Source: Winogradskyella sp.
GTDB taxonomy: Bacteria; Bacteroidota; Bacteroidia; Flavobacteriales; Flavobacteriaceae
Reading direction: 5' to 3'
DNA: 64,000 nt
Assembly (NCBI RefSeq): GCF_003712105.1
Contig: NZ_RHLG01000002.1
Location: forward strand, 310,001-374,000
The notes beneath the pieces were generated by a model. That model worked only from the letters and a program-made list of their open reading frames with translations. It ran no database searches and was not told where the DNA came from. Shown one piece after another: positions 37,028 to 45,646 of the stretch. Positions within the stretch are counted from its first letter, which is position 1. Each line of letters starts with the position of its first letter. Position numbers and translations under genes: made by a program.

Positions 37028-37957
37028 ATGAAAATACTGAAAAATATACTTTCACTTATTGGATTAATAGCCCTATCAGGTCTATTTATCTTTGCCATGC
37101 AAAAAGCACCTGAAGAACCTGTAGTTGATGGGAACGAAAAACCAGTTATAAACGATTATAATATCTACGCATTAGATGTGCCAAAAGATTTAAATTTTGC
37201 AGGAGAAGCTATGCCGTTGGAAAACCCAGATATTTATGAGCGCATGGATAGAGAGCTTTTAGTAAATACCTATTGGCAATCTAACGGATTACTAATGTTT
37301 AAGCGTGCTCAAAAGTATTTCCCAATCATAGAACCAATATTAAAGGAGAATGGTATACCTGATGACTTTAAGTACCTTTCAGTTATAGAAAGTGGATTAA
37401 CAAATGCGGTATCACCAGCAGGAGCAAGAGGCTTTTGGCAAATTATGAGAACTACGGGGAGAGAGAATGGATTAGAAATTAATACTAATGTAGACGAAAG
37501 ATACCATCTCGAAAAAGCAACACGTGTGGCATGCAAATACTTAAAAGAAGCTAAAACTAAGTTTGGAAGTTGGACCTTAGCCGCTGCATCCTACAACGCA
37601 GGTAAGGCAGGTATTGCCAAACGTCTTAAAAGCCAAAATGTATCTGATTATTACGATTTATTATTAGGGGAAGAAACTGGTCGTTATATGTTTAGAATTG
37701 TTGCCCTTAAAGAAATATTGAATAACCCAAGTAAGTATGGGTTTAACTTTACAGAGAACGACCTATATAATAACGTACCAACATACGAAGTAGCTGTTGA
37801 TACTGCAGTAACAGACTTTACAAAATTTGCTGAGCGCTTTGGAATTAATTACAAAATTTTAAAAATTCATAATCCATGGCTACGCGAACCACACCTTAAT
37901 AATAAGTCAAAGAAGTTATATCAGATTAAGATTCCAAAAGAAGGTTACTATAAATAG
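37028..37957 (+). CDS. Lytic transglycosylase (SLT domain)
   Basis: 309 residues. A membrane anchor or signal segment at about 7-24 (ILSLIGLIALSGLFIFAM). The SLT domain (about 100-215) has the catalytic Glu121 in SVIESG, then AGARGFWQIM and AAASYNAGKAGIAKRL. It cleaves peptidoglycan between MurNAc and GlcNAc to 1,6-anhydro products. The last 90 residues have no LysM repeat that I can see, unlike E. coli MltD. A bidirectional terminator follows. Confidence 0.92.
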   Translation: MKILKNILSLIGLIALSGLFIFAMQKAPEEPVVDGNEKPVINDYNIYALDVPKDLNFAGEAMPLENPDIYERMDRELLVNTYWQSNGLLMFKRAQKYFPIIEPILKENGIPDDFKYLSVIESGLTNAVSPAGARGFWQIMRTTGRENGLEINTNVDERYHLEKATRVACKYLKEAKTKFGSWTLAAASYNAGKAGIAKRLKSQNVSDYYDLLLGEETGRYMFRIVALKEILNNPSKYGFNFTENDLYNNVPTYEVAVDTAVTDFTKFAERFGINYKILKIHNPWLREPHLNNKSKKLYQIKIPKEGYYK

Positions 37958-37960
37958 ACA

Positions 37961-37995
37961 AAAAAAGCTCAATTTATTCAATTGAGCTTTTTTTT
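37961..37995. terminator. Bidirectional terminator
   Basis: Stem AAAAAAGCTCAATT (37961-37974) / AATTGAGCTTTTTT (37980-37993), loop TATTC, perfect pairing, A and T runs on both sides. It ends the transglycosylase gene (plus) and abuts the stop of the TPR-like gene (minus). Confidence 0.88.
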
Positions 37996-38572
37996 ATCGT
38001 CTGCTACGTCTGTATTGTCTAGATGATGTTGGCTGACCATATTGCTGCCGTGGTATTGACGCCTTTTTCATCTGCTGTTTCATGTCTTTTATTTGTTGCG
38101 CTAGCATATCTCGTTTGTCTAATTTTTGAGCTTCTGCAAGCAACTTTTGCGCTTCTTGCTTTCTACGCTTACTAAAAGCAATTCCGGCTAAGTTCAACTT
38201 TGCCATAGCTAAATCATGGTCCATTGATAAGCCAAGGGTTATGGCATTCTTAAAATATTTTTCGGCTTCATTAATATTAGTCTGTGAAACCATAATTCCG
38301 TTTAGGAAGTTTAAATAACCTTGTTGTTTTTTCACTAATGCAGATTCTGGCTTTTTAATTTTATCTAACCATTTTTTAGCACCCACAAAATCTTGCTTTC
38401 GAAGTCTAAAAAATGCAAGAAGTATCATTTCATTTTTAAAATATAGAAAGATAAATACAGTAGATAAAAGTATATACATTATACCATTACCAATATAGCC
38501 TTCTATAAATTGATAAATAGCATAACCAATTATTAATGCAGTAATGACTAGTTTTATGTTTTTATTGAACAT
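37994..38572 (-). CDS. Membrane-anchored TPR-like protein
   Basis: 192 residues. Two N-terminal hydrophobic segments (about 7-24 and 28-46), then helical pairs with TPR-like periodicity (FVGAKKWLDKIKKPESALVK, INEAEKYFKNAITLGLSMD, LAMAKLNLAGIAFSKRRKQE, AQKLLAEAQKLDKRDMLAQQ). The C-terminus is very basic (RQYRRSRR). Such proteins serve as scaffolds; no partner is evident. Single-gene unit. Confidence 0.75.
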   Translation of the reverse strand: MFNKNIKLVITALIIGYAIYQFIEGYIGNGIMYILLSTVFIFLYFKNEMILLAFFRLRKQDFVGAKKWLDKIKKPESALVKKQQGYLNFLNGIMVSQTNINEAEKYFKNAITLGLSMDHDLAMAKLNLAGIAFSKRRKQEAQKLLAEAQKLDKRDMLAQQIKDMKQQMKKASIPRQQYGQPTSSRQYRRSRR

Positions 38573-38637
38573 TTTTTAGGTTTAAATTGCGGATGGCAAA
38601 GTTAAGAAAACAATTATAAATAATTTTAATTTAAGCC

Positions 38638-38667
38638 TTGGTAAAGTAAAAACTTGTTGTATATTTG
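38638..38667 (+). promoter_or_regulatory. Promoter of rpmH
   Basis: TTG (38638-38640), a 19-base spacer, then TATATTTG (38660-38667), an exact Bacteroidota-type promoter. Predicted leader about 60 bases before the L34 ATG. It has the same spacing as the L31 promoter. Confidence 0.75.
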
Positions 38668-38731
38668 CACGCAGTTTTGGGAAAACACCCATTTTTTAAA
38701 TTTTAATAGAAGATTTTAAAGATATAAGACA

Positions 38732-38893
38732 ATGAGCAAAAGAACGTTTCAACCGTCAAAAAGAAAGAGAAGAAACAAGCATGGTTTCAGAGAAAGAATG
38801 GCTTCTGCTAATGGTAGAAAAGTTTTAGCTCGTCGTAGAGCAAAAGGAAGAAAGAAATTGTCTGTTTCATCTGAATTAAGACATAAAAAATAA
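38732..38893 (+). CDS. rpmH: 50S ribosomal protein L34
   Basis: 53 codons plus stop. The sequence starts [20 protein letters not shown] and continues through [20 protein letters not shown] to [13 protein letters not shown], the full-length L34 pattern, very basic. It is short, so it is easily missed by length-filtered gene calling. It has its own promoter and terminator. Unlike the classical oriC arrangement, neither rnpA nor dnaA is next to it; carB follows instead. A 225-base open frame on the opposite strand is a shadow. Confidence 0.98.
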   Translation: MSKRTFQPSKRKRRNKHGFRERMASANGRKVLARRRAKGRKKLSVSSELRHKK

Positions 38894-38916
38894 TGATTAA
38901 CAATTGTTAATATTTT

Positions 38917-38948
38917 AAAGGCGTTACTTATAGTTAACGCCTTTTTTT
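38917..38948 (+). terminator. Terminator of rpmH
   Basis: Stem AAAGGCGTTA (38917-38926) / TAACGCCTTT (38935-38944), 8-base loop, then TTTTTG. A separate 16-base palindrome (38896-38911) sits between the stop codon and this hairpin. Confidence 0.88.
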
Positions 38949-38994
38949 GTACCCAACCGATATTTATTTTTGTCAAACTATATAAATTAAACCC

Positions 38995-41847
38995 ATGCCA
39001 AAAAACAAAGACATCAAATCCATTTTACTTATAGGTTCAGGACCAATAATTATAGGGCAAGCTTGCGAATTCGATTATTCAGGTTCTCAAGCCCTACGTT
39101 CATTACGAGAAGATGGCATAGAGACTATTCTTATAAATTCTAATCCCGCTACAATTATGACTGACCCGTCAATGGCAGACCATGTTTATCTACTGCCCTT
39201 GACCACTAAGTCTATCATTAAAATTTTAAAGGAGCATCCGCAAATAGATACAGTTTTGCCTACTATGGGTGGACAAACGGCTTTGAACTTATGTATTGAA
39301 GCAGATGAGAAAGGAATTTGGGAGGATTTTGGTGTAAATATTATTGGTGTAGATATTGATGCTATTAATATTACTGAAGATCGTGAGAAGTTTAGGGAAT
39401 TAATGACTCAAATAGGTGTAGGTATGGCACCTCAAGCAACTGCTACGTCTTTCTTAAAAGGTAAAGAAATAGCACAAGAGTTTGGTTTTCCTTTATGTAT
39501 TAGAGCTTCTTTTACTCTAGGAGGTGCTGGAGCATCAATAGTTTATGACGAAAATGAGTTTGATGAGGCATTAACAAGAGGTTTAGAAATTTCTCCAATC
39601 CACGAAGTAATGATCGATAAAGCGATGATGGGTTGGAAAGAGTACGAGTTAGAGCTCTTGAGAGATAAAAATGATAATGTAGTTATTATATGTACCATTG
39701 AGAATATGGATCCAATGGGGATTCATACTGGTGATTCTATAACGGTAGCACCAGCAATGACTTTATCTGATAAAACCTTCCAGAAAATGCGTGATATGGC
39801 CATTCATATGATGCGTAGTATAGGTGATTTTGCCGGTGGTTGTAATGTGCAATTTGCTGTAAGTCCAGATGAAGAAGAAGAGATAATTGCTATCGAAATT
39901 AACCCTCGTGTATCTCGTTCATCAGCATTAGCGAGTAAGGCAACTGGTTATCCAATTGCTAAAATTGCCGCAAAGTTAGCCTTAGGTTACACATTGGATG
40001 AGCTTAGTAATCAAATTACGAAATCTACTTCAGCATTATTCGAACCAACATTAGATTACGTAATTGTAAAGATTCCTCGTTGGAATTTTGATAAGTTCGA
40101 AGGCTCAGACCGTACTTTAGGTTTACAAATGAAAGCAGTAGGTGAGGTAATGGGTATTGGACGTTCGTTCCAAGAAGCGCTTCATAAAGCTACGCAATCC
40201 TTAGAAATTAAGCGAAATGGGTTAGGTGCTGACGGAAAAGGGTACAAAGATTATGACACCATTATCGAAAAATTAAAGCATGCAAGTTGGGACCGTGTTT
40301 TTGTAATTTATGATGCCATTGCAATGGGTATTCCTTTAAGTCGTATCTACGAAATTACGAAGATTGACATGTGGTATTTAAAGCAGTACGAAGAGTTATT
40401 TCAGCTTTCTAAAGAAATTTCAAAATACAATATCGATAGCATTGATAGAGACTTGTTACTCGAAGCAAAACAAAAAGGGTATGGTGATCGCCAAATAGCA
40501 CATATGCTCGATTGTCTTGAAAGTCAAGTGTATAACAAGCGTCGTGAATTTAATATTAATAGAGTTTATAAATTAGTTGACACCTGCGCTGCAGAATTTA
40601 AAGCACAAACACCATATTATTACTCAACTTTCGAAAGTGAAGTAGAACGTCCAGATGGTACGGTTTTGGTCGATAATGAAAGTATTGTAACAGATAAGAA
40701 GAAAATAATTGTACTTGGTTCTGGTCCTAATAGAATTGGTCAGGGAATAGAGTTCGATTACTGTTGTGTTCATGGTGTTTTAGCGGCATCAGAATGTGGG
40801 TACGAAACCATAATGATTAACTGTAATCCAGAAACGGTTTCTACAGATTTTGATATTGCGGATAAACTCTATTTTGAACCTGTATTTTGGGAGCATATTT
40901 ACGATATCATTCAACATGAAAAACCAGAAGGCGTTATTGTGCAACTTGGAGGACAAACCGCTTTAAAACTTGCAGAAAAACTTGAGCGCTATGGTGTAAA
41001 GATCATGGGCACTACATTCAATGCGCTTGATGTTGCTGAAGATAGAGGTAGTTTTTCAACATTATTAAAAGAAAACAACATTCCATATCCAGAATTTGAT
41101 ACTGCAGAAACCGCTGATGAAGCTCTTGCAGTTGCTGATAAACTTAATTTCCCGATTCTTGTGAGACCTTCCTATGTTTTAGGTGGTCAAGGCATGAAAA
41201 TTGTAATTAATAAACAAGAATTAGAGGAACATGTTGTAGACTTATTACACAAAATACCAAATAACAAATTACTTCTAGATCATTATTTAGATGGAGCCAT
41301 AGAAGCGGAAGCTGACGCAATTTGTGACGGTGAAAATGTGTACATTATTGGTATTATGGAGCATATAGAGCCATGTGGTATCCACTCTGGTGATAGTAAT
41401 GCAACTTTACCAGCATTTAATTTAGGAGAATTTGTACTACAACAAATTAAAGATCATACGCATAAAATTGCTTTAGCTCTAAATACGGTTGGTTTAATTA
41501 ACATTCAGTTTGCCATTAAGGACGATATGGTATACATCATTGAAGCAAACCCAAGAGCATCTCGTACGGTTCCTTTTATAGCAAAAGCTTATAAAGAACC
41601 TTATGTGAACTATGCTACAAAGGTCATGTTAGGCGAAAAGAAATTATCTGATTTTGACTTTAAGCCTCAATTAGACGGATATGCTATAAAACAGCCGGTA
41701 TTCTCGTTTAATAAGTTTCCTAATGTAAATAAAAAGCTGGGTCCAGAAATGAAGAGTACTGGAGAAAGTATCTTATTTATTGATAGCTTAAAGGATGATG
41801 AGTTTTATGATTTGTACTCGCGCCGTAAAATGTATTTAAGTAAATAG
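38995..41847 (+). CDS. carB: Carbamoyl-phosphate synthase large subunit, short form
   Basis: 950 residues. CarB makes carbamoyl phosphate from bicarbonate, ammonia (from CarA) and two ATP for arginine and pyrimidine synthesis. Both ATP-grasp halves are present: first half with GSGPIIIGQACEFDYSGSQA, IRASFTLGGAGASIV and EINPRVSRSSALASKATGYP; second half with GSGPNRIGQGIEFDYCCVH, RPSYVLGGQGMKIV and EANPRASRTVPFIAK. The chain stops right after the second ATP-grasp domain, so the C-terminal MGS-like allosteric domain (about the last 140 residues of the 1073-residue E. coli protein) is missing. CarA is not in the window. Confidence 0.96.
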   Translation: MPKNKDIKSILLIGSGPIIIGQACEFDYSGSQALRSLREDGIETILINSNPATIMTDPSMADHVYLLPLTTKSIIKILKEHPQIDTVLPTMGGQTALNLCIEADEKGIWEDFGVNIIGVDIDAINITEDREKFRELMTQIGVGMAPQATATSFLKGKEIAQEFGFPLCIRASFTLGGAGASIVYDENEFDEALTRGLEISPIHEVMIDKAMMGWKEYELELLRDKNDNVVIICTIENMDPMGIHTGDSITVAPAMTLSDKTFQKMRDMAIHMMRSIGDFAGGCNVQFAVSPDEEEEIIAIEINPRVSRSSALASKATGYPIAKIAAKLALGYTLDELSNQITKSTSALFEPTLDYVIVKIPRWNFDKFEGSDRTLGLQMKAVGEVMGIGRSFQEALHKATQSLEIKRNGLGADGKGYKDYDTIIEKLKHASWDRVFVIYDAIAMGIPLSRIYEITKIDMWYLKQYEELFQLSKEISKYNIDSIDRDLLLEAKQKGYGDRQIAHMLDCLESQVYNKRREFNINRVYKLVDTCAAEFKAQTPYYYSTFESEVERPDGTVLVDNESIVTDKKKIIVLGSGPNRIGQGIEFDYCCVHGVLAASECGYETIMINCNPETVSTDFDIADKLYFEPVFWEHIYDIIQHEKPEGVIVQLGGQTALKLAEKLERYGVKIMGTTFNALDVAEDRGSFSTLLKENNIPYPEFDTAETADEALAVADKLNFPILVRPSYVLGGQGMKIVINKQELEEHVVDLLHKIPNNKLLLDHYLDGAIEAEADAICDGENVYIIGIMEHIEPCGIHSGDSNATLPAFNLGEFVLQQIKDHTHKIALALNTVGLINIQFAIKDDMVYIIEANPRASRTVPFIAKAYKEPYVNYATKVMLGEKKLSDFDFKPQLDGYAIKQPVFSFNKFPNVNKKLGPEMKSTGESILFIDSLKDDEFYDLYSRRKMYLSK

Positions 41848-41918
41848 GCTAATTTTTTGATAATCAAGTACTAGTGTATTGATATTTTTTATAACTTGGT
41901 GGTCGTAAACCCCAAGCT

Positions 41919-42452
41919 ATGAAGAAATTATTACTATTTTTTCTACTTAGTTTCTTTGTTACCTCAGGCCTAAGTGCACAAGAGAATATCTTTGATGCAT
42001 GTCGTTCTGGTAATTTAGAAATAGTAAAGAAACTTTACACTATTGATTCTAAAGTAATTAATCAAGAAGAATTATCGGGTTACTCTCCTATTGTATTAGC
42101 ATGTTATTATGGGCATGAAGATATTGTGTCTTTTTTGGTAACAAAAGTATCTAATATTAATGCCAAAACATCATACGGATCTCCCTTAATGGCTGCAACA
42201 GTTAAAGGTTACGATACTATTGTTGACATCTTATTAGCTCATGATGCAAATCCAGATATTACTGATGAAAAAGGGGTAACTGCTGCGCATTATGCTGTAC
42301 TGTTTAAAAACTATAGTATCGTGGAAAAATTAGCAAACGCTAATGCAGACTTTACCATAAAAAATAACGTCAATAAGTCCGCAATGGACTATGCTATTAG
42401 TCTTAATGACGAAAAAATAAATAAAATCCTTAACCTCCTCCATAAATCTTAA
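41919..42452 (+). CDS. Exported ankyrin-repeat protein
   Basis: 177 residues with signal peptide (MKKLLLFFLLSFFVTSGLSAQ). The rest is four to five ankyrin repeats (NIFDACRSGNLEIVKKLYTI, GYSPIVLACYYGHEDIVSFL, GSPLMAATVKGYDTIVDILL, GVTAAHYAVLFKNYSIVEKL, KSAMDYAISLNDEKINKIL). Ankyrin repeats mediate protein binding; an exported copy suggests a periplasmic partner. It lies 5 bases before the DOMON/T9SS gene, so they are probably co-transcribed. Confidence 0.87.
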   Translation: MKKLLLFFLLSFFVTSGLSAQENIFDACRSGNLEIVKKLYTIDSKVINQEELSGYSPIVLACYYGHEDIVSFLVTKVSNINAKTSYGSPLMAATVKGYDTIVDILLAHDANPDITDEKGVTAAHYAVLFKNYSIVEKLANANADFTIKNNVNKSAMDYAISLNDEKINKILNLLHKS

Positions 42453-42457
42453 ATACT

Positions 42458-43261
42458 ATGAAAAAAATTACTTTGTTATGTTTTTTAATTACTTCCTGTT
42501 TTGGGTTTTCGCAAAATTGGACAACTGGAGATGTTACTCTAACTACAGGGTACACCGTTAAGTTTGATGTAACGTCCTCAACTGTTACAATGACTATGGT
42601 TGGGCCATCCAATGAATGGTTAGGTGTTGGTATATCAAATGTTGTGTATTCTATAGGCAGCCAAATGGGACAATTTAATGATACAGATGGTAGTGGAGAT
42701 GTTGTTATCTACACTAATAACAGCATTCAAGACCGAAGAATGCCTGGTTCTAATGGAACTCCACCAGCGGATTCTTCATCAGATTGGTCATTGAGTTCTA
42801 ATGATATAAGTGGTTCAACGAGAACTGTAGTAGCTACAAGAGATAGAGATACTGGAGACGCAAATGATTATGATTTCCCTACTTCTCCACCAGCATCATT
42901 TACCTTGGTTTGGGCTAAAGGCGGTGCTGGAACTAATAATTCATTTGGATTTCATTCTGGAGGTAGAGGTGCTGTTTTAGCAAATAATAATGTATTAAGT
43001 AATGATGACTTTCAGTTAAACCCTGTACGTTTCACGATATCACCGAATCCAAGTAGTAGAAATCTAAATATAGGTATTAGCTATAATGCAAGTAGAGAGT
43101 ATAATATTGAGGCTTACGATGTACTTGGTAAGCAAATTTATCGTGGTCAATTATTTAACAATGATACTACAATTGATGTGTCGAACTGGAGAAGTGGTGT
43201 TTACTTGGTAAAATTAACTAGTGATGAAGCTACGCAAACCAAGCGGTTTGTAAAACAATAA
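42458..43261 (+). CDS. T9SS-exported DOMON-like domain protein
   Basis: 267 residues with signal peptide (MKKITLLCFLITSCFGFSQ). Residues about 20-180 look like a DOMON domain, a beta sandwich that binds haem or sugars: NEWLGVGISNVVYSIGSQMG, DVVIYTNNSIQDRRMPGSNG, SSDWSLSSNDISGSTRTVVA. The last about 75 residues are a type A T9SS sorting domain (FTISPNPSSRNLNI ... GVYLVKLTSDEATQTKRFVK). It therefore acts on the cell surface or outside. Haem binding is inferred from family; no certain axial ligands were assigned. Confidence 0.82.
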   Translation: MKKITLLCFLITSCFGFSQNWTTGDVTLTTGYTVKFDVTSSTVTMTMVGPSNEWLGVGISNVVYSIGSQMGQFNDTDGSGDVVIYTNNSIQDRRMPGSNGTPPADSSSDWSLSSNDISGSTRTVVATRDRDTGDANDYDFPTSPPASFTLVWAKGGAGTNNSFGFHSGGRGAVLANNNVLSNDDFQLNPVRFTISPNPSSRNLNIGISYNASREYNIEAYDVLGKQIYRGQLFNNDTTIDVSNWRSGVYLVKLTSDEATQTKRFVKQ

Positions 43262-43281
43262 ATTTATATTTTAAAGCATAG

Positions 43282-43313
43282 AAAAAGACCAACTGAAACG
43301 TTGGTCTTTTTTA
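43282..43313. terminator. Bidirectional terminator
   Basis: Stem AAAAAGACCAAC (43282-43293) / GTTGGTCTTTTT (43300-43311), loop TGAAAC, perfect pairing. It lies between the convergent DOMON/T9SS and YceI genes. Confidence 0.88.
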
Positions 43314-43331
43314 TTACTATTACGTTTTCTT

Positions 43332-43883
43332 TTATTTTTTATTCAATTGAAATTCATAAATCACACTAACTTCTCTAGAGAGTTTATTACTTACAATTTT
43401 TGGAATTTCAATATCAAAATCGGCTACATTCAATTTTAATTCTCCAGATATAATAAGATTGTTATCACTTCCTTTAGAGACATTTAGTGTTTCTCCGTTA
43501 AGTGCTTTTGTCTTACCATGAAAGGTTAATGAACCATTGTATGTCATCTTAGTATTTGAATTTGAAACTTTATCTAACGAAAACCCAGAAATATCACCTT
43601 TAAAAGTTGCTTTAGGGTATTGGTCAGATTCTGCATAATTCTCGTTAAAGTGCTCTTCCATTAGAGCATTTTTAAACCTAAAACCTTTAACTAATACTAA
43701 GGCTGCAAATTCACCATTTTTAGTATTAATAATAGCTGTAGTGTTATTATTAGTGGCTTTTACTTCTTCAAATGAAGGTACAGATGCCTCAAACGTCACG
43801 GTTCCGGTTTTGGTAAGATACTTTCCTTGTGCACCAATACTAACTGTAAAAAACAGGAGTATTATGGGTATTAATCTGTTCAT
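43332..43883 (-). CDS. YceI-family exported protein
   Basis: 183 residues with signal peptide (MNRLIPIILLFFTVSIGAQ). YceI is a lipocalin-like barrel that binds polyisoprenoids. Typical blocks are visible: TGTVTFEASVPSFEEVKATN, DQYPKATFKGDISGF, YNGSLTFHGKTKALNGETLN and NVADFDIEIPKIV. Last gene of a minus-strand cluster with a cytochrome c-like lipoprotein, a DUF5777 barrel and an OB-fold protein, so it may take part in a redox or quinone-related process; the link is inferred. Confidence 0.9.
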   Translation of the reverse strand: MNRLIPIILLFFTVSIGAQGKYLTKTGTVTFEASVPSFEEVKATNNNTTAIINTKNGEFAALVLVKGFRFKNALMEEHFNENYAESDQYPKATFKGDISGFSLDKVSNSNTKMTYNGSLTFHGKTKALNGETLNVSKGSDNNLIISGELKLNVADFDIEIPKIVSNKLSREVSVIYEFQLNKK

Positions 43884-43922
43884 TTTAAAGTGTTTTAAAA
43901 TTAAGTTTCAACAATTATACCA

Positions 43923-44294
43923 TTATGGACTTTCTAAAAAACCTTCTTCTTCCCAAAGGATGATTAAATCAATAAGGTTTTGTGGAAGTCTAACTCCAGT
44001 TAAAGGCATTGCACCAGGTTCTCCTGGCTGTAATGAAATTCGACCAATTACGTTATTGTTTTCTATTCCAAAAACAACTTCGTCATAGAAGACTAGAGAC
44101 GTTTGAGCGCCAAATTGCGGTGTAGTTCCGTGGCATTGCCAACAGTTGTTTTCGAATATGACTCTAATGTCTTCTTCAAAATTCACAAAATCTGGCGGTG
44201 GTGTATTATCAATTAAATCTTCTTCGCTAACGCTAGTACAATTGTAACTTAATGTCACTAAAGCTATTCCTATGATATATTTAAATGTTTTCAT
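43923..44294 (-). CDS. Cytochrome c-like haem lipoprotein
   Basis: 123 residues. Lipoprotein signal (LSYNCTS, Cys19). One c-type haem motif, CWQCH (Cys51, Cys54, His55), follows the helix VNFEEDIRVIFENN, as in small cytochrome c domains of Bacteroidota. Met96 (AMPLTG) is a good candidate for the second axial ligand. It is therefore a periplasmic one-haem electron carrier. It lies between the YceI gene and the DUF5777 gene, 13 bases after the latter. Confidence 0.85.
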   Translation of the reverse strand: MKTFKYIIGIALVTLSYNCTSVSEEDLIDNTPPPDFVNFEEDIRVIFENNCWQCHGTTPQFGAQTSLVFYDEVVFGIENNNVIGRISLQPGEPGAMPLTGVRLPQNLIDLIILWEEEGFLESP

Positions 44295-44307
44295 CTTTCA
44301 CTAATTT

Positions 44308-45159
44308 TTAAAATACACGACTTAAATTAAATCCAAAAAAGATATCTCCATCACCCCAATCTCCTGTGCCTTGCCCGAGGAATGTGTTTGTATTCATACC
44401 TTGGGCATTTGTAAAATGCATTTGGAATACGTGTCCACCAGTTTCTAAATCAAACCCTATGGATAGAGGGTTTTTAAAAGGTGAAGCGCTAGATCTGTTA
44501 AGGTGCCATCCGTAATCTATATTCACAGACCAACGTTTAGTCAGCTTGTGCCTTCCACCAATTCCTATAGCATATTGCGTATTATCCTGCGTATTGTCAG
44601 CAACATAATTATCATGAAATAGTGTAGGTGCTAATTGCAAGGACAGATTTTTATTAAACTTTCGCGCAATAAGTATCTGAGTAGCATACCCTAACCGGTT
44701 TTCGAATTCTAATCTAGGTAAATTATTTTCATCTAAGGCCGTATTTATAAGTATAGAATTATAGCCTACAATTGTAAATGGAGAACCACCTTTTTTCTGC
44801 TTTACTAATCGGTATTTAAGTGCACCTTCATATATTTTTTGAAAAGAACTTCTAGATACACTTACATTAAGCCAATCATTAACACCGTAGATAAAGTTTA
44901 AACGTGTTACAGCATCATCGAGTCCAAAAAAACTGTCGAAGCCATTTTTAACGGTGCCAAATCTATGCGCTACAACGAAGGTGAATTCCTTTTTTGCAGT
45001 AAGTTTAGTAGATTCAAAATTTACAATTTTTAAGCCTTTGAATGTAGCGGTGGCATAATTGTCTTCGGGTGATTCTTGGTCAATTTCGTCAAGTAAATCG
45101 TCCTGACAAAAGACCGGCATTGCTAGTAATAGCAATGCGAGCATGATTATTTTTTTCAT
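44308..45159 (-). CDS. DUF5777-family outer-membrane beta-barrel-like protein
   Basis: 283 residues with signal peptide (MKKIIMLALLLLAMPVFCQ). The remainder is alternating strands ending in aromatic Phe (GDIFFGFNLSRVF), as in outer-membrane barrels. The blocks TFKGLKIVNFESTKLTAKKE and FTFVVAHRFGTVKNGFDSFF match DUF5777, a Bacteroidota family of unknown function. Its ATG directly follows the OB-fold gene stop (TAAATG), so the two are coupled. Confidence 0.83.
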   Translation of the reverse strand: MKKIIMLALLLLAMPVFCQDDLLDEIDQESPEDNYATATFKGLKIVNFESTKLTAKKEFTFVVAHRFGTVKNGFDSFFGLDDAVTRLNFIYGVNDWLNVSVSRSSFQKIYEGALKYRLVKQKKGGSPFTIVGYNSILINTALDENNLPRLEFENRLGYATQILIARKFNKNLSLQLAPTLFHDNYVADNTQDNTQYAIGIGGRHKLTKRWSVNIDYGWHLNRSSASPFKNPLSIGFDLETGGHVFQMHFTNAQGMNTNTFLGQGTGDWGDGDIFFGFNLSRVF

Positions 45160-45543
45160 TTAGTTTGGGATTATGGAACATTGATCGAGTTTAATTTCTT
45201 CAAGTAAATCGTCGTAGCCAATGCAACGACCTTTTACTTTAATATTCTGACTTTCACTAACTGGGTTAGTTTCAAGTAAACTACAGAAAATGGAATTATT
45301 TAGCGTAATACTATTGTTTGTTTGTGTTGTAATTTCTCCTTCTATTACAATAGTCTTATTTAAGTATTTTGTTTGTGCTGTTTCAGAATCTGAAGTGAAT
45401 TCTGTAATAAAATCTGATGCTTTAACTGAATAGTCTGCTACTTCTGCTTGTATGTCTCTGTGATCTTGATAGAGATAGTTATAACCAAAATATGCACCAA
45501 TAAGTAAAAGTGCAAAAACAAGTAAGATTATTTTCTTTTTCAT
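45160..45543 (-). CDS. Membrane-anchored OB-fold (tRNA_anti-like) protein
   Basis: 127 residues from ATG at 45543; a TTG 15 bases upstream is in frame but less likely. One N-terminal membrane helix (MKKKIILLVFALLLIGAYFG), then an OB-fold-like domain (KYLNKTIVIEGEITTQTNNS, ITLNNSIFCSLL, NIKVKGRCIGYDDLLEEIKL) resembling the tRNA_anti-like family, which despite its name is found in periplasmic proteins. Two cysteines (SIFCSLL, LDQCS) plus one in GRCIG. First gene of the YceI/cytochrome/DUF5777 operon. Confidence 0.75.
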   Translation of the reverse strand: MKKKIILLVFALLLIGAYFGYNYLYQDHRDIQAEVADYSVKASDFITEFTSDSETAQTKYLNKTIVIEGEITTQTNNSITLNNSIFCSLLETNPVSESQNIKVKGRCIGYDDLLEEIKLDQCSIIPN

Positions 45544-45646
45544 AAAGAAACTATTCAATAGCTCTTTAAAGATATAAAAAAAATGTAACTACTTAGAATT
45601 AAATACTATACATACTTATAAGATGTTTTTATAGAAAAAAGACCTA

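Noticed and set aside
38749..38976. 75-residue minus-strand open frame across rpmH
   Set aside because: It is antisense to the certain L34 gene and its terminator.
41848..41918. Terminator after carB
   Set aside because: Only an imperfect ATCAA/TTGAT hairpin with a T run is seen; pairing is too weak to report as a feature.
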